The notes under the pieces: model-generated
The model's input: only the letters and a program-made list of their open reading frames with translations
The model's database searches: none
Told to the model about the DNA's origin: nothing
Shown here: piece after piece, positions 1 to 4,719 of the stretch
Position numbering within the stretch: the stretch's first letter is position 1
Layout: the number at the start of each line of letters is the position of its first letter
Translations under genes and position numbers: made by a program
Source of the DNA: an uncultured Clostridia bacterium
Lineage (GTDB): Bacteria; Bacillota; Clostridia; Christensenellales; Aristaeellaceae
NCBI GenBank assembly: GCA_904420265.1
Contig: CAJFUU010000328.1
Coordinates: 1 to 5,997, forward strand
DNA length: 5,997 nucleotides
Direction: 5' to 3'

Positions 1-138
1 GTTGAATTTCGGGGCAAAACCGTGTAAACTATCCTTATTCTACGACAGGCCTTTTATTTCCCTGTCCGTTGAACAGGGTACTGTCCACTTCTTGATCAGG
101 GCAATTTTTGCGTTTGCGGGCTTTGTCAGCGCTCTGAT

Positions 139-161
139 GGCTCAAATTGAAAATTTGAGCC
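139..161. repeat. Perfect 10-bp inverted repeat, 3-nt loop
   Basis: Arms GGCTCAAATT (139-148) and AATTTGAGCC (152-161) are perfect reverse complements around GAA. It lies about 60 nt beyond the stop of the GH25 gene. Such a hairpin could protect a 3' end or stop transcription with a factor, but no U-run follows it in either direction. What is seen is only the symmetry; the role is inference. Confidence 0.6.
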
Positions 162-200
162 GCGGCGCCCGGCGGGGAAGATACTCCCCGTCTTCCGCCG
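162..200. repeat. GC-rich imperfect inverted repeat downstream of GH25 gene
   Basis: Inner arms CGGGGA (173-178) and TCCCCG (185-190) pair. An alternative register pairs GGCGG...AAGA (from 171) with TCTTCCGCC (191-199). Outer GCGGC (162-166) and GCCGC (197-201) can also pair. It begins about 20 nt after the GH25 stop and is adjacent to the 139-161 palindrome. Together they could form the 3' end structure of that mRNA, although no T-tract follows. Confidence 0.4.
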
Positions 201-222
201 CAAGCGGTCGACGAGCCAGTTT

Positions 223-1254
223 TCAGCGATAGTAGAGAATCTGCCCGGCGTAAATCACCGATGGATCCGAAAGGCCGTTGCGCCGCGCCAGTTCTTCCAC
301 TGTTGTGTTAAACTGCAAGGCAATTTGCGAAAGCGTATCGCCCGGCTGCACCACGTATGCGTTGGCCTCGCCTGGCACAGCCGTAGGCGTAGGCGTGGGC
401 GTTGCCGTGGGAGCGCTTGTTGCCGTCGCTGTCGGCGTGGATGTCGCCGTGGGAACGTTTGTCGCCGTCGGTGTGGGACATACAGTGGGCGCAGGCGTCG
501 CCGTGGGACATACGGTGGGCGTGGGCATCGCCGTAGGAGCGCTCGTTGCCGTCGGCGTGGGTGTCGGCCCAACACTGGGCGAGGGAACAGCCTCCAAGCG
601 CATGGCGGCGGTAAACAGATCCATATCGACATTACCGTTGACGCCGTCTACGCTGCCGCTTTCGCTGTACTGCCAGCCGGCCCAGGTATCCCAGATGTCG
701 TTGCCCTCGGGTTCGCGCACGCCATAGTCCGCCACCCAAAGGCTGTAGGGCGCCAGGCGGCTGTCGTAATCCTCGTTTGGCTGCGAGGCAGAGCAGTAGA
801 TGGCCGGCGCATGGCCGGTGCGGCGCTGCACTTCATTGAGAAACGCCAGAGCCACGTCGGTCGTTTCCGTGCGGCTCAATTCGCGCGTGGGCGAAAGTTC
901 CAGAACCGGTTTGAGGTCGTAGTCGAAACGCCGGATCGTCTCCGCAAAAAATTGCGCCTGGCGCACGGCTTCCTCCTCGGTAGAGGCGGTGCAAAAATGA
1001 TAAAAGCCGTATTCCAGTCCTGCGTCGCGCGCGCCATCGGCGTTGCGCTCGGCGCTGGGGTCCACGTAGGAAAAGCCCAGCGACGAACGAATATACACCA
1101 TGCGCACGCCCGTCCGCGCCACGTCGGAAAAGTCCACATTGCCCTTATAAACGCTCACATCAATGCCCGGCATGGTTTCCGAAACGGGTCCAAAGGCCAG
1201 CGCTGAAGCGCACAAAATCAGCAGCGCCACCAGCGCCGCAAGCCATTTTTTCAT
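223..1254 (-). CDS. Secreted GH25 lysozyme-family protein with Pro/Thr linker and C-terminal LysM
   Basis: 343 aa. GH25 enzymes cut the MurNAc-GlcNAc bond of peptidoglycan outside the membrane. Residues 1-20 form a signal peptide (Lys-Lys, hydrophobic core, ending ASALA). Residues 30-215 are the GH25 barrel: GIDVSVYKGNVDF (30-42), the GFYHF strand (83-87), PVLEL (116-120), then WQY (194-196) and NVDMDLF (208-214). Residues 223-296 are a low-complexity Pro/Thr/Ala linker with two cysteines (C249, C259). Residues 299-342 are a LysM peptidoglycan-binding domain (VVQPGDTLSQIALQFN...). The ATG at 1254 follows GGGAGGG with 7 nt spacing. Odd: where the family usually has D-x-E (PVLDVE), this protein reads E119-L-S121, so the catalytic glutamate is a serine; D32 and D210 are kept. 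The fold is secure but activity is doubtful. It could be a divergent hydrolase or a wall-binding protein. It stands alone, on the same strand as jag but separated by the repeat array. I found no convincing promoter. Confidence 0.9.
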   Translation of the reverse strand: MKKWLAALVALLILCASALAFGPVSETMPGIDVSVYKGNVDFSDVARTGVRMVYIRSSLGFSYVDPSAERNADGARDAGLEYGFYHFCTASTEEEAVRQAQFFAETIRRFDYDLKPVLELSPTRELSRTETTDVALAFLNEVQRRTGHAPAIYCSASQPNEDYDSRLAPYSLWVADYGVREPEGNDIWDTWAGWQYSESGSVDGVNGNVDMDLFTAAMRLEAVPSPSVGPTPTPTATSAPTAMPTPTVCPTATPAPTVCPTPTATNVPTATSTPTATATSAPTATPTPTPTAVPGEANAYVVQPGDTLSQIALQFNTTVEELARRNGLSDPSVIYAGQILYYR

Positions 1255-1433
1255 AAAACATCCCTCCCGGACAACATATGCCGCCGGAAGGGACTGCGTT
1301 TTTTAAGGTTTCCTGTGCCAAACAAACAGCGGCGGAGAAATGGGCACGTTCAAGCGCCGCGGCGTTATCGGGCCGCGCAAAGCAGTTCTAAACGCAGGGA
1401 CGAAACGGCGGCGAAATCGTTCGGCGCCCGGCC
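1255..1433. other. Intergenic segment upstream of GH25 gene, before the repeat array
   Basis: This carries the GH25 ribosome binding site (GGGAGGG on the minus strand, 1262-1268) and presumably its promoter, but no clear -35/-10 pair was found on the minus strand. Short open frames on both strands have no RBS and no family features. No T-rich terminator is visible. The right part (about 1417-1433) grades into the first, partial repeat copy. Confidence 0.5.
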
Positions 1434-1496
1434 GTGCAAAGTCTGTTTTCGCTGCGGTTCGCCCGTGCCGGCGCACCCCGTTTTTTGGCAGAATCA
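1434..1496. repeat. Repeat array copy 0 (right part only)
   Basis: This matches the end of a full unit, from GTGCAAAG through the GTGC...GCAC dyad (1465-1476) and ACCCCGTTTTTT to the next anchor. It is more diverged than the other copies: it reads TTTTTTGGCAGAATCA where others have TTTATAGGCGGAGCCA. It is the worn edge of the array. Confidence 0.7.
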
Positions 1497-1670
1497 CAAT
1501 GTATGTATCTTTCGAACCGCGCCGATTGTTTCCCCTTCCCGCCTTTCAGTGGTCTTTTCGATTTTTCAACGTGGGAAAACGCCCCACGCAAAAGCAAAAG
1601 CGACCTTGCAAAGTCCGCTTTTCCGCAGTTCGCCCGTGCCAGGCACACCCCGTTTTTATAGGCGGAGCCA
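1497..1670. repeat. Repeat array copy 1 (174 bp)
   Basis: Full unit. Hairpin A at 1570-1588 (CGTGGG/CCCACG). Hairpin B at 1596-1622 (AAAAGCG/CGCTTTT, inner AC/GT). Dyad GTGCC-A-GGCAC at 1636-1646. It has one T fewer in the T-run before ATAGG than copies 2 and 3. Confidence 0.85.
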
Positions 1671-1846
1671 CAATGTATGCATCCTTCGAATCGCGCCGAT
1701 TGTTTCCCCTTCCCGCCTTTCAGTAGCCTTTTCGATTTTTCAGCGTGGGAAAACGCCCCACGCAAAAGCAAAAGCGGTCTTGCAAAGCCCGCTTTTCCGC
1801 GGTTCGCTCCGCGCCGGGCGCGCCCCGTTTTTTATAGGCGGGGACG
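1671..1846. repeat. Repeat array copy 2 (176 bp)
   Basis: Full unit. Hairpin A at 1743-1763 (GCGTGGG/CCCACGC, 7 bp). Hairpin B at 1770-1796. Dyad GCGCC-G-GGCGC at 1811-1821, in which both arms differ from the neighbouring copies so that symmetry is kept. Confidence 0.85.
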
Positions 1847-2022
1847 CAATGTATGTATCCTTCGAACCGCGCCGATTGTTTCCCCTTCCCGCTTTTTAGC
1901 GGTCTTTTCGATTTTTCAGCGTGGAAAATCGCTCCCCTACAAAAGCAAAAGCGGCCTTGCAAAGCCCGCTTTTCCGCGGTTCGCCCGTGCCGGGCACACC
2001 CCGTTTTTTATAGGCGGAGCCA
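1847..2022. repeat. Repeat array copy 3 (176 bp)
   Basis: Full unit. Hairpin A is weakened (GTGG 1921-1924 with CTAC 1937-1940, one G-U). Hairpin B at 1947-1973 (AAAAGCG/CGCTTTT, inner GC/GC). Dyad GTGCC-G-GGCAC at 1987-1997. Confidence 0.85.
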
Positions 2023-2130
2023 CAATGTATGTATCCTTCGAACCGCGCCGGTTGTTTCCCCCTTTTCCGCTTTTCAGTAACTTTTTCGATTCTTCAGCGT
2101 GGGAAATCACTCCCATGCAAAAGCAAAAGC
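2023..2130. repeat. Repeat array copy 4 (shortened, abuts jag terminator)
   Basis: Left part of a unit. The anchor is at 2023 and hairpin A at 2097-2118 (GCGTGGG/CCCATGC, 7 bp with one G-U). AAAAGCAAAAGCGG follows at 2119-2132, and then the match to the repeat ends in a GC-rich stem that forms the jag terminator. The dyad and right part are absent. Confidence 0.8.
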
Positions 2131-2153
2131 GGCCGCGCGCGGCGGCAGCTTTT
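2119..2153 (-). terminator. Intrinsic terminator of the rpmH-jag operon
   Basis: On the minus strand, 4 nt after the jag TAG, AAAAGC (2153-2148) is followed by a mismatch-interrupted stem GCCGC/GCGGC around a CGCGC loop. It closes with GCTTTT and runs into GCTTTT again. The stem is 6 + 5 bp with one mismatch, followed by a broken T-tract. This is the expected position for the end of the operon. The outer arms are the same AAAAGC/GCTTTT as hairpin B of the repeat units. Confidence 0.75.
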
Positions 2154-2157
2154 TGTG

Positions 2158-3048
2158 CTATTTCAAGGTGATAATGACCCGGCGGTACGGTTCCTCTCCC
2201 TCGGAATGGGTGGTGACCGTGGGGTCTCCCTGGAGGGCAGAATGCAAAATCCTGCGCTCGTAGGGATTCATCGGCTCAAGCGCCACGCGCTTGCCGGTCT
2301 TTTTGCAGCGATTGGCCATGCGTGCGGCCAGCTTGCGCAGCGCTTCTTCGCGCTTGGCGCGATAATTCTCCGTGTCCAGCGACACGCGCAAATACTCTTC
2401 GCGGCCGCGGTTGACGGTAAGGCTGGTGAGATACTGCAAAGCGTCGAGGGTTTCGCCACGACGGCCGATGAGCACGCTCATGTTCTCGCCGAAAATTTGC
2501 ACGCGCAACTGTTCCGGGGTTTCACAGGCCTTGAACTGCGCCTCTACGCCCATCCGCTCAACCATGCCGGAAAGAAAATCCAGAGCGTGTTTTGCATCGT
2601 CGGTGAGGTTTTCATACGCGGTTTCCACAAACGGGGCTTCGGGCTCCATTGGCTCGGCGGGCACGACGGCCACGGGCTCGTCCGCCTTCTCGCGGCGCTG
2701 GCGGGGCTTGGACTTGCGGCTTTTTTCCGCGGCGGGGGCTTCAGCCTGGGCGCTTTCCTGCGCGGCGGGCGCGCTCTTGGCCTTGGGCTTTTCCTCGCGG
2801 CGGCGGTTACGGCCGCCCTTGGTCGCCGGCTGGTCAAGCGTCATCGGCGGCATGTCGATATCAAAATCATCCTCCGCCTCTTTCAGGGTAAGCTTTACGC
2901 GCGCCAGACGGCCAAACATGCCGAACAGCCCCGGGCTGCCCATTTCCAGCACTTCAATTTCTACGTCGCTCGGGTCGCAGCCGAGCTCCTTGGCGCCCTG
3001 GTTGATGGCGTCCTTGACGGTCTTTCCACTGGATTCGATGGATTTCAA
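2158..3048 (-). CDS. jag: Jag/KhpB RNA-binding protein (Jag-N, KH, R3H)
   Basis: 296 aa, cytoplasmic. Jag/KhpB binds RNA, in several Firmicutes as a partner of KhpA, and affects cell elongation and division; it is commonly encoded beside yidC. Residues 1-55 are the Jag-N domain (GKTVKDAI..., GSPGLFGMFGRLARVKL). Residues 56-138 are a charged Ala/Pro/Lys/Glu-rich linker, probably disordered. Residues 140-222 are the KH domain with the GxxG loop G195-R-R-G198. Residues 228-295 are R3H, with the Arg-x3-His pair R265/H269 in PYERRILH. The start is TTG at 3048: it has AAGGAGG 8-9 nt upstream, and the first ATG (residue 36) would cut off most of the Jag-N domain. It is the last gene of the operon, 61 nt after yidC, and ends at the terminator. 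Unlike the common arrangement, mnmE does not follow. Confidence 0.95.
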   Translation of the reverse strand: MKSIESSGKTVKDAINQGAKELGCDPSDVEIEVLEMGSPGLFGMFGRLARVKLTLKEAEDDFDIDMPPMTLDQPATKGGRNRRREEKPKAKSAPAAQESAQAEAPAAEKSRKSKPRQRREKADEPVAVVPAEPMEPEAPFVETAYENLTDDAKHALDFLSGMVERMGVEAQFKACETPEQLRVQIFGENMSVLIGRRGETLDALQYLTSLTVNRGREEYLRVSLDTENYRAKREEALRKLAARMANRCKKTGKRVALEPMNPYERRILHSALQGDPTVTTHSEGEEPYRRVIITLK

Positions 3049-3069
3049 GGGGTTCTCCTCCTTAGGATG

Positions 3070-3107
3070 GTTCGCTTAAGCCGCGCCGCGCGGACACGGC
3101 TGCGAAC
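3070..3107 (-). other. Intercistronic hairpin between yidC and jag
   Basis: GTTCGC (3070-3075) pairs with GCGAAC (3102-3107), and inside it AGCCG (3079-3083) pairs with CGGCT (3097-3101). One side has a TTA bulge. It starts 2 nt after the yidC stop and ends about 21 nt before the jag start, close upstream of its Shine-Dalgarno. There is no T-tract, so it is not an intrinsic terminator. It may stabilise the yidC 3' end or set relative expression (inference). Confidence 0.55.
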
Positions 3108-3109
3108 GG

Positions 3110-4408
3110 TTACTTGGCCGCGGCCTCCTCGGCCTGACGGTCCTTGCGCTCAAAATAGAGGTTGATGAAGAAGTTCTGCGCAATCTGGATGACGTTCACA
3201 GCGCACCAGTAGATGGCGAACGCGGCGTTGTATCCGGCGCACCACCACAGGGACAGAAGCGGCATGAACCACTTCATGAAAGCGCCGCCCATGGGGTTGG
3301 GCTGCTGCTCTTCCGCAGGCGCGTCCTTCTTCTGCTTCGGCGCGGTAAGCTTGGTCATGAAAAGCTGGCTCAACGCGGCGAACAGCGGCAGGATGAACAG
3401 GCCGTTGGCGCTGTCAAACAGCGCGGAGAAGGAATTGGGCAGCGTGAGGGTGGGCTGGAAGAACACCAGGTCCAGAGGGATGCGGATGAAGTTGTCCGCG
3501 CCCAGAGACTGCGCAATGCTGGCGTAAGCGGGCGTCTTGAGGAAGCTGGCGATAACTTCAAGATTCGCCTGCGTAAGCACGTCCGAACTGTCCAGCGGGG
3601 TCAATTGCAGACTGGTGAGTATGGAGGCGTTGCTCTGCGTAATGGAGCCGGCCGCCGGCAGTATGCTGCTCATAAACGAATCGGGCACGAAGACGTTTTT
3701 GATCCACAGCCAGCTTTCGAACTCGATATTCGAAGCGATGGTCTGCGCCTGTTCGGCCGAGAGGGTGATGCCGCTTAAAACCATCTCCAGTTGCTCGTTG
3801 ATAAGCACCGCTTGCTCGCTGGTGAGCAAATTGGCAATCGCGGAAATCTGGTCGCTGGAAAGCGTCACCGTGGCAAGGTCCCGCACGGCCTGTATCTGAT
3901 CGGCTGAAAGCGTCGATACCCCGGCAATGATGGACTCGATCTGTTCAGTGGTAATCGACAGAGCGCTCAAGTCAATCTGTATGGCGGAAAGCGCCGCGCG
4001 CACGCTGGTTCCATCGGCCAGGGCCGGCATGCTCTCCACCAGGTTCAGAAGCATGCGCGCGCTCTGTTCGCTGGCCAGGTTGCGCATGGCCGAAAACATA
4101 AACAGCAGCAGCGGAAGGGAAATCAACATTGGCAGGCATCCGGCCATCGGTTTGATGTTCTCCTTGCGGTACAGTTCCGACAGCTTCTGGTTGTACTTCT
4201 CTTTATCGTTGCCGTATTTTTTCTGCAACGCGAGCTGCTTGGGCTGGATTCTCTGCATGGCGCGCATGCTCTTGCGCTGCTTGATGTCCAGCGGCAAAAG
4301 CACAAAGCGAACCAGCAGCGTAAAGAGCACCACGGACCAGCCGTAGTTGCCCACAAAGGAGTGGATGCCCTCCAGGATGGAGATGAAAAATCCGTTGATG
4401 CCTCCCAT
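3110..4408 (-). CDS. yidC: YidC/Oxa1 membrane protein insertase with enlarged outside loop
   Basis: 432 aa, against roughly 250-300 for most Firmicutes YidC proteins. YidC inserts and folds membrane proteins, alone or with SecYEG. TM1 is about 22-42 (YGWSVVLFTLLVRFVLLPLDI) and carries R34, matching the conserved groove arginine. The cytoplasmic coiled hairpin is 43-86 (KQRKSMRAMQRIQPK...). TM2 is about 87-110. TM3 is about 336-356 (GLFILPLFAALSQLFMTKL) with TAPKQ following, and TM4-TM5 span about 377-413. The tail is charged (FERKDRQAEEAAAK). The TM2-TM3 loop, normally some 30 residues, spans about 111-335 here. It includes degenerate LS-x-(D/E)-Q repeats (150-228) before the family's WLWIKN-PDS segment (233-244), and a second expansion at 250-335. 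The ATG at 4408 is the first possible start because an in-frame TGA lies eight codons upstream. Its best Shine-Dalgarno (AGGGGG) is rather far, at 12 nt. Confidence 0.93.
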   Translation of the reverse strand: MGGINGFFISILEGIHSFVGNYGWSVVLFTLLVRFVLLPLDIKQRKSMRAMQRIQPKQLALQKKYGNDKEKYNQKLSELYRKENIKPMAGCLPMLISLPLLLFMFSAMRNLASEQSARMLLNLVESMPALADGTSVRAALSAIQIDLSALSITTEQIESIIAGVSTLSADQIQAVRDLATVTLSSDQISAIANLLTSEQAVLINEQLEMVLSGITLSAEQAQTIASNIEFESWLWIKNVFVPDSFMSSILPAAGSITQSNASILTSLQLTPLDSSDVLTQANLEVIASFLKTPAYASIAQSLGADNFIRIPLDLVFFQPTLTLPNSFSALFDSANGLFILPLFAALSQLFMTKLTAPKQKKDAPAEEQQPNPMGGAFMKWFMPLLSLWWCAGYNAAFAIYWCAVNVIQIAQNFFINLYFERKDRQAEEAAAK

Positions 4409-4441
4409 TTGATCTAAAGACCCCCTAGCGGTTCATTCCGG

Positions 4442-4462
4442 AAAATGCCCGCGCATGCGGGC
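4442..4462 (-). terminator. Second terminator-like hairpin between yidD and yidC
   Basis: On the minus strand GCCCGC and GCGGGC form a perfect 6-bp stem around a 4-nt loop (4447-4462), followed by ATTTTC. The T-tract is short. It lies about 34 nt before the yidC ATG and just downstream of a stronger hairpin. It could be an attenuator, a processing site, or part of a double terminator. Confidence 0.45.
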
Positions 4463-4467
4463 AACGC

Positions 4468-4496
4468 AAAAAGGCGACGCGCGCATCGGCCGTCGC
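4468..4496 (-). terminator. Terminator-like hairpin right after yidD
   Basis: On the minus strand, one nucleotide after the yidD stop, GCGACG (4496-4491) pairs with CGTCGC (4479-4474). CTTTTT follows directly (T5 at 4472-4468). This is a typical intrinsic terminator shape, lying inside what is usually one operon. No good promoter is visible between it and yidC, so partial termination with read-through is the likely effect. Confidence 0.6.
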
Positions 4497-4497
4497 A

Positions 4498-4719
4498 TCA
4501 TGGCACGGGATCGTAGCCGCCCTTGTGAAACGGATGACACTTGAGAATGCGTCGCACGGCCAGATACCCGCCCTTGAGCGCGCCGTATTTTTCCACGGCT
4601 TCGAGCGCGTATTCAGAACAGGTGGGCGTAAAGCGGCACGAAGGCGGCGTCGCCGGCGAAATCTGCCGGCGGTAAAAGCGAATGAGTGCCAACAGCGCCC
4701 GTTTCGGCAGCGTTTTCAT
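4498..4719 (-). CDS. yidD: YidD, membrane protein insertion efficiency factor
   Basis: 73 aa, usual family size. YidD is a small inner-face membrane-associated protein that helps YidC-dependent insertion; its gene sits between rnpA and yidC in many bacteria. The sequence shows the family signature: an N-terminal amphipathic stretch (ALLALIRFYRRQISP), CRFTPTCSEYALEAVEKYG (28-46) with two of its conserved cysteines, GGYLAVRRILKCHPFHKGG (50-68) with the third, and the ending YDPVP. The ATG at 4719 overlaps the rnpA stop in ATGA (4-nt overlap), indicating translational coupling. GAGGA lies about 7 nt upstream. An upstream in-frame extension would lie wholly inside rnpA and has no family match. 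Confidence 0.95.
   Translation of the reverse strand: MKTLPKRALLALIRFYRRQISPATPPSCRFTPTCSEYALEAVEKYGALKGGYLAVRRILKCHPFHKGGYDPVP

Larger units (their letters stand above)
1..222. other. Non-coding left flank with two inverted repeats
   Basis: I see no supportable gene here. An open frame on the plus strand runs through it, but it has no ribosome binding site within the window and no recognisable protein features. The segment lies downstream of the GH25 gene (minus strand). It holds a perfect 10-bp inverted repeat at 139-161 and a GC-rich imperfect one at about 162-200. Neither is followed by a T-tract on either strand, so an ordinary intrinsic terminator for the GH25 gene is not evident. Confidence 0.6.
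1434..2130. repeat. Tandem array of a 174-176 bp repeat (partial + 3 full + shortened copy)
   Basis: The anchor CAATGTATG(T/C)ATC occurs at 1497, 1671, 1847 and 2023, giving steps of 174, 176 and 176 bp. A partial copy (1434-1496) precedes the first anchor, and the fourth copy stops near 2130. Adjacent copies match at roughly nine positions in ten by eye, and most differences are transitions. Each full unit has, in order: the anchor with TTCGAA, a pyrimidine-rich stretch, hairpin A (GTGGG type), AAAAGCAAAAGC, hairpin B (AAAAGCG...CGCTTTT), an 11-bp dyad (GTGCC-N-GGCAC), CCCCGTTTTTTATAGGCGG, and the next anchor. The 176-bp step is not a multiple of three and single-base indels occur, so the array is not a repeated coding domain. 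It fills the space between jag and the GH25 gene. I cannot assign it to a known repeat family. Confidence 0.9.

Noticed and set aside
49..80. CCCTGT...ACAGGG inverted repeat as a terminator
   Set aside because: Short 6-bp stem with no T-tract after it on either strand.
278..1206. Plus-strand open frames antisense to the GH25 gene (Val/Gly-rich or Arg-rich)
   Set aside because: They mirror the Pro/Thr linker and GH25 codons; no RBS and no recognisable domain.
1195..1254. Lipoprotein signal in the GH25 N-terminus (cysteine at residue 15)
   Set aside because: The residues before the cysteine (LLIL) do not form a lipobox; an ordinary signal peptide ending ALA fits better.
1500..1530. tRNA T-loop-like GGTTCGAA on the minus strand of each repeat
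   Set aside because: The flanking bases do not pair as a T-arm, and no anticodon arm or acceptor stem is found.
1434..2130. CRISPR array
   Set aside because: Units are 174-176 bp and directly adjacent, with no short identical repeats separated by unique spacers and no cas genes.
1315..2171. Overlapping plus- and minus-strand open frames across the repeat array (peptides such as MYVSFEPRRLF)
   Set aside because: They merely follow the repeat. Steps of 176 bp shift the reading frame from copy to copy, single-base indels occur, and no family features are visible.
2029..3165. Long plus-strand open frame antisense to jag
   Set aside because: It runs from the repeats across jag on the other strand. 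jag has clear Jag-N, KH and R3H domains, so this is an antisense by-product of high GC content.
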